This document shows positions 53,279-64,000 of a stretch of DNA of 64,000 nucleotides, piece by piece. Position numbers and translations under genes: made by a program. The notes below the pieces were generated by a model. It was not told the DNA's origin. It made no database searches and worked only from the letters and a program-made list of their open reading frames with translations. The first letter of the stretch is position 1; each line of letters starts with the position of its first letter. This stretch comes from Lineus longissimus (taxonomy: Eukaryota; Nemertea; Pilidiophora; Heteronemertea; Lineidae): the NCBI RefSeq assembly GCF_910592395.1, contig NC_088308.1, positions 7,641,001-7,705,000 of the forward strand, given 5' to 3'.

Positions 53279-56200
53279 ATGGCGAAAACAAAAATGAAGT
53301 GTTGTTTTATTTTGTTGACTTTACCTCTAATATCTCTTGGTAAGTTTTGTGGTCATCCATTTTCTCCAGACCTGTTGATACATTCAGTCATATACATGGT
53401 CATCAGTAGTATTTTGTGGTCGTCATCCTTTTAAATGTTATACTTCTTCCCACCGTATGTTGCGACTCGACTCCCTGCGAAAAATTTACTTGGAAGTTGA
53501 AGTTGAAGTGGTCCATCTCCATGGGTGCATCATATCCCAACCTTGTTCACATACCATGGGCATGGGGTGTCTACTTGTTCTACTACACAGGGAAATTGTG
53601 GTAGACTTCTTAGATTAATGTCCATCAAATGTCAAATGAATAAATGATTATGTCAAATGGACATTAATTGCCATTGGCGATGGTCAATCTATCATCATCA
53701 TCAGATTTTTCTTGTGTAGCTTCCATCCATCTGTTTAGAATGTATCTAGTATTTTAGCTATTATACCAGATACATTCTTTAAAAAAGGCAGGGCAAAAAG
53801 GGCCACAGTCTAAAAAAGGCATGGTCATGGTGCTGAACTCTTTAGCCGAAACACTTTGTGAGAATCATTCAAATGATCTTTTGACAGCTTACCTTTACTA
53901 CTCGCGAGGTTTTGGGCAACAATTGGTTAAGGAACGGGAAACTAGGAGTGTCAATGCTAAAGCCAGTAGTGGAGGTAGGTCTCTGCATGTTTGTTGCCAG
54001 GACCTGATAGTGAGTCATACTCATCATAGAGATAGGATGGCTACAGTACGAATGCTCAGCTGATCCACTATCAACTCCTGGGAAATGTACTCTAGTCATG
54101 ATGCCTGAAGCTGCATGAATTAAGGGGGAATGGATTATGGTTACATCCGGTAGCTCTACATTTTGGTTCAAATAAGAACATGTAAAAGAGAGAAGACCTC
54201 CAAGTATGTCTGCTGTGGGCGATGGTACATGTATGTCATCAAAAATATATAAGCGAGCCTTATATATTTTTGATGTCATGTCTGTATCAGTTTACTTACA
54301 TGTTTTGATTTGTTGGTGGGTACTTGGGCCCTTGAGTGGATATATGAAGGCGACAGGCAATACTTACTAACTGTATTCAGCTAAAAAACTCCCTGCTTCA
54401 TGTTCTGCCCCGGAAGTGGAAGGTGTTCGACCAGTCTACTGTCAAATGGAATAAGCGAGGAAGTCACATTTTTGACTTTTTTGAGAAAATGGAAAAAACA
54501 ATCTGAACACTGACTGTATAACTGCATGAATGTACTATCTTGTGTCATGACATTTCTATAAGCCATTGCGGTGCCCAGTGCTTTTATTTCTTTCCAATTC
54601 CAGTGCAGAAAGATGTGGAAATGAGCAGTAAGCTCAAAAATACCACCAAACTCTCTTTGAAAAATAATGTGGCTAACTAGCTTTTTCTGTTTGACGTTTG
54701 CAGTAACCTAAGATATTTATTAAAAAACATAATTTATCATCTGTATTGTCTTGCTTTTCTAGGTTTAGTTCGGAATATGACTGTCTACATGAAAAATGGA
54801 GTTTGGTCGTTGACGGCCAAGGAAGGAATCATAGACAAAAAGTATGGCATGGCATATGGCATGTATGATGAGTCCTATATGGCGACTGGATGGGACGTCC
54901 TCAATATAAAAGTTGGGTATGCTCTCAACGGTTCACATACCGACCAAGAGTTAATGTATGCTGCTGGATACATTGAAGGCTACATAACTGCAGAGTAAGT
55001 AATTCAGTCTCGTGAAGGGAAATACATTAGTATTCCACATGGCATGCATAAATAATATCTAATACAGTTGATAACCTGGCCTTTGGACGGACAATATGCT
55101 GTCCTCGCAGCTGCCCGGGTTTCAGAGGTCATTAATGCACGGAAGCAACCAATTTACAAAGCCATAGCCCATTATCAAGACAGTATCCTGCTAACAGAGC
55201 TAACTTAGCAAAATTGACAGCAGAATATGGTGTTGATGAGGCTTCATCAAAATTGACATCATTTTAAATTGTCAGTGATTGCGCAATTCCCTTCCCAGCC
55301 TGGTGAACTCGATTTGGTGTGATGGGACTCAAGGTCGCATTGCACACCGTCACCATATCTAATCTGGCTCATGATCGTATCCATATAACCTATTCTAAAT
55401 ATGTGGGCTTAAATTTGACTATGTTGATAAATCTTTATGCTAATTTATTGAAAAAAATGTGCATTGCCTCCCGACATTCACATTGTACTTCAAATTCTAC
55501 TCTTCCTCAGTTCTATTTGGAAGCCATATGTTACAGCCTGCAATCATCTATTTCTAATGTAAATAAAAACAAATCATTCATGCCAAGTCCTCGACTTGAT
55601 TTAACTTAATCTACATGTACATGTGATGAGTGGTAAAAAAATTATTCATGGGCAGAACTTGATATTATCCCCTCTCACCACCTTCACTGGCTTCTGCTAA
55701 AACAATGGTTTTCGACTCTGAAAAGATTGTGAGAATTGGACTCTAGTCTAGGCCCTACTAACTCTTGTCTTATCGTACGTGCCAGTTGAAAGCTCCGCAA
55801 ACAAGCAATTTCTATCGCTGCGACCTGCAATGTAGGGATGTCGCAGCGATAGAAATTGATTATTTGCAGAGTGCTTCAGCTGGGTTTCTCTCTAAGAATA
55901 GTTACAGTTCCTCCTCTCATTGACCGCCCCACACTGTAATGAAAGAACATTTACCGGTTGTTCTATCATGAATAAGTAATCTGACCAGAACATCACTTTT
56001 CAAACATGAAAAAATGGTCTTTGCTTTACTTTAGGAAGATCAATCAACACTGGGAAAATTTCTATGCCGTGTTCCTCAAAGATCAATCCGTATATATGGC
56101 TAACAAGTTTAAGGAATTTTACAAGGATCAAGAGCAGTGGGTTGTGGACAAAGTTGTAGCAGCCGACGGGAAAACACCATTTTGGAGGCATGTCTCCTAT

Positions 56201-59200
56201 GCCCTTGCTCAGATTGATGGGTTGTATAAAGGCCATAAGGCGGCCATGGGGAAAAGAGTGAGTAACGATCACTTTGGTGGAATGAGGATTCAGTTTATAT
56301 ACATGTAGTGCTGGTACTCAGTTGGGTGGAGTGATTATTGTTAATCACTTATGTGAACTGGGCGGTGGTACGCAGTTGTGCGGAATGGGTATTGGTACTC
56401 AGTAGTGCGGAATGGGTACTGCTACTCAGTTGTGTGGAATGGGTACTGCTACTCAGTGGTGCGGAATGGGTACTGGTACTCAGTGGTGCGGAATGGGTAC
56501 TGGTACTCAGTGGTGCGGAATGGGTACTGGTACTCAGTGGTGTGGAATGGGTACTGCTACTCAGCTGTGCGGAATGGGTACTGGTACTCAGTTGTGTGGA
56601 AAAAGTACTGGTACTCAGTTATGCAGAATTGGTACTGCTACTCAGTTGGTGGGAATGGGCACTGGTTCTTAGTTGTGCGGAATGTTGGGTGGAATGGGAA
56701 CTGGTAGGAACTCAGTTGTGTGGAAAAGGTACTGGGTCTCAGTTGGGTGGAATATGTACTTTGTCTCAGTTGGGTGGAATATGTACTAATACCGTACTCA
56801 TTTTGGTGGAATGAGTATGATGACAGTGCTAGCATTGGTGATGGGCCTATTTCCCAAAGAAGACAAACATTGATGTAGTTGGCCTTTGTCCAATTTAGAT
56901 TCATGTATCACCCACCTACGAGCCTGTGGGAGTCTCTAACATTTTTTTCTCTACGGCTGCTTGATCAGTGGGTAATCCATTGATTGACGTGAGCCTGTTT
57001 TTAGAAATGACACTGATCAATTGGCTATCGGCGTCCCGCTAGCTATCGGTATCAGTGTCACCCTAGCTGTCACTAGGGTATGATGGATTTGTCCGATAAT
57101 GTAAGCGACTCGTCTTCAATGGAAACAGGCATGAATCATATCGGTACAAGGGCTCCGACGTAATGATTACCCAACGTCATGACGTAATAGGTGTCTGGAA
57201 GTGTTACGTCACTGATGATGTTGTGACGTCATTTCAAGTTGAAGAGGGCGTCCAATCAGCTAAACAATAACTTTGCATTTATGGTTGGAGACGGAGAATT
57301 GGTAGTTTTTTAACCGTGCATTTGGCTTGAGATTTTTTGGTTGGTGTGAGATATTTTTGAATGGCTTTTTTGCATCCGATCGTTTCACTTAAGCCCCTAT
57401 GATAATCGCCCATCCTTTAATATTCTGTAAGCCTGTATGTGCATGAATATATCTCTTATCCCTTGCATTATGAATCATTCAGATTATTGATGACTTTACC
57501 GGCCTCTGCAATCTATTCGAGCCATGTGTTTATGAATTTTGTAAAAGTTGTAGCTTAACTGCTGTAGATTTTAATGAAACGTTTTGTTCATAAATATATA
57601 CAGATCTTGCCTTGCTGCAAAATGCATAGGCGAGTGCTGTTAACCCCTTATTTTTCAGAGGTTTTGTTTATTTCATTCATTCAGTGTCTTTATATCCACT
57701 GTCAACATAAGATTCCTATTTCCCATCTGGTCGAATTCCAGTGGCTTCAAACAATCTTGTGTGCGAGTGTTGTATTGGTGTGTACACAACAACAGTATGG
57801 GGGGAGGAGGGACCCCTGAAAAATATTTCTGTGATTCCATCACTTTACTAGAGGTATTTTCGATTGCAACAGCAATCAAATTGCCTTGTTTTGATCTTGC
57901 CTGATCGATCATGGATGTTGGTAAGGTGTCGTGCCCGCAGGTCCTCCAGTCATGACAGATATCACGAAAAGTGTATCCCAGCCTTTGGAAAATTAACAAT
58001 GATCGAATGTTGACACCTTTGGACGCTGTTCGGTGATAATCCAGTTAATTTCATGACTTCTATCTGTTGTCCTTTTCAGGCCCTTACTCGCCTTCAGTTC
58101 ATGCAGTTGAATTCATACGGCGACATGGATGCCGCCGAAAAGTTAGCCCCGCCACATGATCGACTCGACTACGATAAGATGTCACCTGAAGAATTCTTCG
58201 AAGACATTTACGGTTTGAACTTGGGTCGATGTTCGGTTTTGATCAAAGTAGGTCTGAATTATCATTACGGTTGACAATCAATAAAGGTCCTAATATTTTG
58301 TTGAGATGTCCCCATTGGCCTCAGTGCGAGGCAGTTGATCAGTTGTATCCTTTCAAAATATGATGTCCGTCTTTGATTTGATATCATTGCCGCGTGATCA
58401 CGTTGTACGACACAACATTCTCAATAAAGGGGAACGCTGTTCGTAACGACCAGCGGTCCAGGAGAATCGAAATGATATTATACACTGTGCCGCAGTGCAG
58501 TTATTATCTTTAATACGAATTTGCTGAAACTTGGTATTTATTGTATCTGACGACACAACTTTCGACACAATCTTGTATGTATTTACGCAGATGGAAATTT
58601 TCTAATTCGGTTATAAATTTCAAATTTTGAAACGGTGTACAGGCCTTTAAAATGGAGATCTAGGGAGTTTGCATCACTGCTTCATTTCTGCTTCCAGCCG
58701 ACCCCTGGTTTTGAGAACCTCTACATCGGCCACTCAACGTGGTTTATCTATGCAGCCATGCTCAGGATGTACAAACATTACGACTTCAATCTCAAGGATC
58801 CATCAGTCGCCAATAAGCAGGTGTCGTTTTCAAGCTATCCTGGTAGGAGAAATCTTAGTGTTATTGTGATCTCTATTGCACACAGCTGTTAACCCTTTCA
58901 TCAGGTGACTGTGGGTAACATCACAACAGTAGTCAACATTACGGGACTCTGTCACGCCGCAAACTTCCTCTATACATGTTACTTGCAGAATTTCTTACTT
59001 GGTGGATTTGAACCCTTTCCTCTGGAGACATTGGCATGAAATGTTTTAGGTGAATAAATGATACATAAACGTTATAATAATAATAATAATATTTATTGAA
59101 TTAGAGTGCTACAATAACGAATAAAATCATTTCCTCAGCACTTTACAAAAGATAATATACATATAAAGACGTAAAATAAGTGTGACAGAAATAGAAGAAG

Positions 59201-62200
59201 TAGATTTTAGTACATTATAAAATACAATTTTTGACATTTTTGATAAAAAAGTTGACTAGACATTACTAAAACATTTTATAAAAAGCTGAGTTTTTGGGCG
59301 TTTTTTGAATGCATTGGTTTCCGCAAGCTCGCGCGAAGAGACAGGGAGAGAGTTCCACAGCCTGGGAACCATCACACCAAGACTCCGATCCCCATATGAC
59401 ACCTTGGAACGTTATAATTGAAAGACAAATCTGTTTGTTTTCATAAATGAGAGAGAAGTTGCGACGTCCTTTTTGACGTGACGTCATTTGGAGCTGAAAG
59501 CTGAGCATTCATATGTCACGACTGATGTCGCGTTATTTTGCATCCCTCAGCTGTTCACCACACAAACTGAGATTGCCCGCTGTGTAACTTTTGAAAAAAA
59601 ATGCTGTACTTATCTTGTTTTAGGTTTCATCACCTCACTGGATGACTTCTACTTGATGGGAGGTGGCCTCGTCATGGTGCAAACCACCAACAACGTTTTC
59701 AACACCTCGCTCTTTGACGTCGTGAAACCACAGTCCCTGTTGGCGTGGCAGAGAGTTTTGACGGCCAACAGAATGGCAAGGGACGGCGAGGAGTGGGCAA
59801 AGATATTTGCTAAACATAATTCAGGTCTGTCTATAATCGAGGTCACGAAGAGCGGGAGATAAAGCACAGATGCAGACATTTCTAAATTCATGAAGAGAAG
59901 GCAGTTAAGGCATAAACCAGGTGGCAGATCATGTCCCATCATAAAATTCCTCGCCCATGGGCACCAGCAAAACTAAAGCAATCACAGGTTTTAGTATCAT
60001 CCAACAGACTCTCAAATACTCATACCTTGTGTTGTCAAGAACCAGGAATTTTGATCCGAGAATCCCAGCCAGTACATCTGAAGAAACAAATTCCAGGTTC
60101 TCCTCTGTGATCAAACTCGGGCCAATTTGCGTTGTAGCCAGCAGTGTTTAAAAGTACTGGACTATGCAGCCTACTCGCCTATTATCTGTGTATCCTCTGT
60201 ATATTCCAGGTACCTACAATGCCCAGTATATGGTTGTCGACCTTAACAAATTCGTACCGAAGAAAGCCATTATGGATGGTGCCCTATGGGTAGTGGAGCA
60301 GATACCTGGGCTCGTCGTCAGCGGCGACCAAACAAAGATCTTACGCAATGGACACTGGGCGTCGTACAACATAGCTTTCTATGAAAAGATCTACAATATG
60401 AGTGGTTACCCTGAGATCGTTGCTAAGTTTGGTTATGGATATTCGCATGATTTGGCGTCGCGAGCAAAGATATTTCGTCGGGACAATGAGAAGGTGACTG
60501 ACATGAAGTCATTCAAGAACATCATGCGATACAATGGTAAGTGTATCATTATTTGCACAAGCTGGCAGAAGATGAGATGTTTTGGATTTGGGGGCAGTAA
60601 AAAGCCACTATTGAGTCAACCTCTGTGCGTCTACGAACCATTCTTAACATGTATAACAGCTTCATGAATGATGTCCTTTAAAGCTTTGTAAACTACAGTA
60701 TACTAGAACCTCTCTATTAAGGACACCCTCGAGACTGACAAGTGCTGTCCTTAATAGAGAGGTGTCCTGATAAGAGAGGTCAAATTGAATGGAAACAACT
60801 AATTTGGGACCAAAACTAGTGTCCTTCATAGAGAGGGTGTCCTTAATAGGGAGGTGTCCGCTAAGAGAGGTTCTACTGTATATCAAACGATAACTTGTGA
60901 TGTAATCGATGGTGAACCAGACGAAACCCGAGTATGCACTGTCTCGGGTTTGAGGAAGCAAGTAATGACTGAAGAGGTGGGGGCATTGTAAATTTACTAC
61001 CTCAGTTTTCATTGAGCTGTAAATTTACTTATGTTTTTCAGTAACATGGGAATGGTAGTAATATCACTACTTATACAGTAGAACCTCTCTTCGCGGACAC
61101 CTCCCTATTAAGGAAACCCTCTCTATGAAGGACACTAGTTTTGGTCCCAAATTAGTTGTTTCCATTCAATTTGACCTCTCTAATCAGGACACCGCTCTAT
61201 TAAGGACAGCACTTGTCAGTCCCAAGGGTGTCCTTAATAGAGAGGTTCTACTGTACCCTATCTGGTTATTTCAGATTACTTACACGACCCATATTCTAAG
61301 GATAATGCAATGCAGACTATCTGTTCCCGTGGTGACCTCACTACTCAGCATGCACCAATAGGCTGCACCGATTCAAAGGTAAAACTTACGCGCCCTGCAT
61401 ATTTTCAAAACAAATTTGGGATGAGCAATGATCATACACTGGAAAGCTCTCTTTATTTTGATTGCCATGTAACGTATTTTGAATGAGATGCAAGATACAT
61501 ATTCTTTGTAATTTGTGACCCGCTCTACCAAAACTAGGCGCTTGTCGCATCTGAACTTGACAGGTTGATACGGACTTGTTGTTCATTTCCCTATTGTAGA
61601 CCTTTTGTGAAATCTGACGTAATAGATTTCACAAAAGGTCTACAATAGGGAAATGAACAACAAGTCCGTATCAACCTGTCAAGTTCAGATGCGACAAGCG
61701 CCTAGTTTTGGTAGAGCGAGTCACATTTGTGCCTCGTCTTCCCACAGCAGGCCTTTTTATCGTTCCTAAAATACACTCAATCAGCGCCCTGCTGAAATTG
61801 ACCTGATTTGGTAAGAGTTATGGGCCATCGTTTCAATGTGCATTACTCCAATGTCCAGTGCAGTTTGAACAGAGCGGACCCAGGAGCCTAGCTAAACATC
61901 TCTGAGTATGTAATGGTGTGATGAATACAGTGGAGGGAAACCTCCCTAATAGTGGACACCTCTTTCAGCAGGACACCCTCTCTATGAAGAACACTAGTTT
62001 TGGTCCCTCGTAGAGTATTTGTACTCAATTAAACCTCTGTAGTCAGGACACCTCTCGATTAGGGACAGCATTTGTCTGTCCCGAGGGTGTCATCAATGAA
62101 GTAAGAAAACCAAACGAGTTTGTTTTTTTAGTGGAAATATCACGTGAGTAGTTGTCTTGGGCCAGAAATCCACGAGACGGCAGTTTGAGTGGGTTTCTAT

Positions 62201-62513
62201 GGGCCAAGACAACCACCACAGGCTACTATCCAATATTTAGTGAATAATCCAAAATGGCGGCCTGCATTGGCGGTCATATAATGACGTAGTTACAACTGCA
62301 CAGAAGTCTATTGTGGCATTTAATCTTGGTAATGATCTTTTCCAGGTGACAGACTTTTTCATGGCCAAGAAGCTTGAGTCTCACGCCATCAACGGCCCAA
62401 CAACAAGCCATAACCTGCCAGTATTTGCGTGGAAACCATTTCCACATTCTGTACACGTCGGACAACCGAAGACATTCAACTTCACTTGGCAGACAATGAA
62501 GCCTAAGCCTTGA
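53279..62513 (+). CDS. Second PLBD1-like phospholipase B-like protein (diverged paralogue)
   Basis: Same family as the neighbour at 48574-53061. Exons: 53279-53339, 54763-54994, 56035-56257, 58080-58247, 58698-58842, 59624-59824, 60210-60536, 61275-61378, 62346-62513. Phases agree; 542 residues. Signal peptide [20 protein letters not shown]. Predicted nucleophile Cys223 in GRCSVLIK; then [73 protein letters not shown] and AINGPTT. It differs from its neighbour by a replaced sequence before the nucleophile, loss of two C-terminal cysteines ([14 protein letters not shown]) and two changed intron positions. No stop or frameshift, so probably active. Introns are repeat-rich. Confidence 0.95.
55793..55870. 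mobile_element. Minimal GCAAACAAGCAATTT-family hairpin
   Basis: Perfect 19-bp arms (55806-55824 and 55840-55858) around a 15-bp loop, flanked by GCTCCGCAAACAAG and TATTTGCAGAGTGC. It looks like an internally deleted copy of the elements at 29750 and 50325. Confidence 0.65.
56335..56815 (+). repeat. 27-bp minisatellite in PLBD paralogue intron 3
   Basis: About 17 units of GGTACTCAGTGGTGCGGAAT plus GGGTACT. Because 27 is a multiple of three and the unit lacks stops, all three forward frames stay open (up to 158 codons) with 9-residue repeats. Intronic location and lack of splice sites argue against coding. Confidence 0.95.
56820..58079. other. Remainder of PLBD paralogue intron 3, nothing recognised
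   Basis: No family-like open frame and no element shared with the rest of the window was noticed. There is some palindromic text around 57030-57075 (GTCACCCTAGCTGTCACTAGGG). Confidence 0.5.
58430..58653 (-). mobile_element. TTAA-bounded MITE, copy in PLBD paralogue intron
   Basis: AATAAAGGGGAACGCTGTTC ... AACGGTGTACAGGCCTTTAA, with the ATACGAATTTGCTGAAACTT block shared with 17225 and 22663. Ends ~45 bp before the exon at 58698. Confidence 0.6.
59072..59410 (-). mobile_element. Retroelement 3' tail ending in ATA/AAT run
   Basis: An AAT-triplet run (59075-59090), then ATTTATTGAATTAGAGTGC and further on minus-strand text similar to the [18 protein letters not shown]-type end of a non-LTR reverse transcriptase. 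5' truncated; in a PLBD paralogue intron. Confidence 0.6.
60699..60886 (+). mobile_element. CAGTAGAACCTCTCT-family MITE, near-complete
   Basis: Left end ATACTAGAACCTCTCTATTA, right end AAGAGAGGTTCTACTGTATA. Very similar, in opposite orientation, to the copy at 61075-61256, 190 bp away in the same intron. Confidence 0.8.
61075..61256 (-). mobile_element. CAGTAGAACCTCTCT-family MITE, best-preserved copy
   Basis: Flanking TA, ends ACAGTAGAACCTCTCTTCGC and AATAGAGAGGTTCTACTGTA. Just upstream of the acceptor of the exon at 61275. It is the clearest sequence for defining the family termini. Confidence 0.85.
61514..61725. repeat. Near-perfect 101-bp-arm palindrome
   Basis: Left arm 61514-61614, 10-bp loop TGACGTAATA, right arm 61625-61725. 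By eye the arms differ at a single position (GACCCGCTC versus GAGCGAGTC). In the PLBD paralogue intron between exons ending at 61378 and starting at 62346. Very low divergence implies a recent origin. Confidence 0.95.
61927..62096 (-). mobile_element. CAGTAGAACCTCTCT-family MITE, older copy
   Basis: ACAGTGGAGGGAAACCTCCC ... GAGGGTGTCATCAATGAAGT, with internal AACACTAGTTTTGGTCCC. The right end has decayed. Confidence 0.65.
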
Positions 62514-64000
62514 AGAACAATTTGGTCCGGCAGATAGGGAATATCACTATATGATCAGATATAGGGTATCACAGTACACTTCTGACATTTAATCTCTTAA
62601 AAGATATAACCGGTTTTCCCTTACAGCATCAATCAGCATCTACCAGGTTTTAGTAGTTATGAATGAAATGAGTAGACCATAAAACTCATTTCCTTAAAAT
62701 TTCATGACATTTGGGTGTGACAGAAAGGAGTTGTCCAAAATTACAAGCCTCGTGTAGTCTTGGGTAACCCTATAATTGCCTCCAAGTCGAATCCAAGATG
62801 GCTACCGACTGGGTGGCCATCTTGTTTTTAGACAACAACTTCCTCATCTTATGACAAATGTTATGAAATGTGGAAAGAATCCTGCTTATTTTGTTTATGA
62901 TACTTATATTATATTTTGATGACTTTATTAATTTGATTTTAAACCTTATGGTCACTGGTGGACGCTGTTTAGGATGAACTGATTTGACAGCTAACTGTTT
63001 ATATTGTCCTCAGTATTGAAAGAAATCAAAGCAGGCAGTAAATCAAAAAGGAATATTTAAGTTTCAGTGAAATAGTTTCAAATTTGGAACAATGCTCATT
63101 GTCCATGTACATACCAATGCAGGGGCCCTCTCCAAAGTTGAGTACAGCAGCAATTATTACTCTCTAATCTATAGATCACAGTGTCTGGATAGAGAGAGAC
63201 ACTGGTGTACATTTTAAGGTATTCACTGATAGTTTGTAGAATGTTAAATGCATTTTGAGATGCAACCGAGAAGGTCCTTCTACACAGGAACTTTACATAC
63301 TTCAGCCTCTGCATCTTGCACTACTACTCTTTTAAGACGTCTGCCTATACTTGATATCATGAGTATACACAAGTTCTCGAATATGCCATCCTGTCATCCA
63401 TTGAATTTATACTCGATAAACCTGATAAAACTTCTTTATCGAGTTCTGCATCACAAGGTGCCATCTGATCATCATACTCGAGTACTGATCACAAATTACA
63501 ACACTGAAGTCAAGTTGGAAATTTAAATGCATAATTCTCCAAAATTGCGATGTTGTTTATTTGCTATTGTTCTATACATATTCAAACTTATAGCTTAGAA
63601 TTTGCTTCCAGTTTTAAAGTTGCCTCCAGTATCAAAGCACCTAGTTTACCAAATACATTCCACTTTTAAAAATTGGAAAACATGAGTACGGCGTGCTGAA
63701 GTTTCTGTGCATTGGCTGTCATTTTGTTGAACTCAGGATATCGAGTATAGGCCTGACCTGTTCAAAAAATATTTTTACATTTGGGTATTAGGTAGCGTTT
63801 AATTTATATCTAGTAAACTATACTAAATTATTGTAATCAAAAACTGGTGCAACTTGGATATATTTGTATTGTCATTTAAAATTGGGTGACCAGGGGCAAC
63901 TGATTGGAGGCCAACTCTGCATAAGTGTGAGGGAAAATATCTTGCTGAAGGAGTCAGTTTGCTCTTTTCTACCTATAAGCAGTGCCGATTTTCTGTCAGC
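62514..64000. other. 3' flank of the PLBD paralogue, no gene recognised
   Basis: AT-rich sequence with the likely 3' UTR in its first part. No clear canonical poly(A) signal close to the stop. Short open frames (for example 63248-63526) show no family features. Confidence 0.5.

Noticed and set aside
56338-56814. 158-codon open frame with hydrophobic 9-residue repeats
   Set aside because: It is a stop-free reading of a 27-bp minisatellite inside a PLBD intron; neighbouring frames are open too and no splice sites support it.

Overview
This is animal nuclear DNA. The coding parts are short exons with GT-AG introns, and the rest is rich in minisatellites, MITE-like elements, SINE-like pieces and non-LTR retrotransposon tails. 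Nothing bacterial, viral or organellar was seen. The repeats (tails ending in ATT/AAT runs, ~1.1 kb elements capped by a GCTCACCTC hairpin with a CGT-triplet run) and the gene content, including an axonemal tektin, suggest a marine invertebrate. A mollusc or other lophotrochozoan is most likely, but that is an inference.

Five protein genes can be assembled exon by exon, with matching splice phases. (1) PMS2 (+, 213-8990, 5' end outside the window) is the endonuclease subunit of the mismatch-repair MutL-alpha complex. (2) NUBP1 (-, 36247-14878, complete, 8 exons) is the cytosolic iron-sulfur scaffold P-loop ATPase; its third intron is 15.7 kb and full of repeats. (3) TEKT3 (+, 37422-42860, complete) is tektin-3 and carries a tandem in-frame duplication of one 144-bp exon. 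(4) A PLBD1-like lysosomal phospholipase B-like gene (-, 53061-48574) and (5) a second, diverged PLBD1-like paralogue (+, 53279-62513) stand head to head, 217 bp apart.

Layout: 1-9.6 kb is PMS2. 9.66-14.12 kb is a 4.4-kb minisatellite that is itself an inverted duplication and fills the tail-to-tail interval between PMS2 and NUBP1. 14.8-36.2 kb is NUBP1. 36.25-37.39 kb is a divergent promoter region shared with TEKT3. 37.4-42.9 kb is TEKT3. 42.9-48.5 kb has no recognisable gene but holds a ~37-bp minisatellite (45.54-47.66 kb). 48.6-62.5 kb is the PLBD pair, and 62.5-64 kb is its 3' flank.

The genes are functionally unrelated (mismatch repair, Fe-S assembly, cilia, lysosome) apart from the PLBD pair. 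The most interesting points are the duplicated TEKT3 exon, a canonical PCNA-binding (PIP) motif in the PMS2 linker, a PMS2 splice donor amplified about eight times in tandem, an inverted pair of retrotransposon tails flanking NUBP1 exons 5-6 (a circular-RNA architecture), paired M-box/CLEAR-like sites between the PLBD paralogues, and a dispersed repeat carrying CTCF-like and nuclear-receptor-like motifs.
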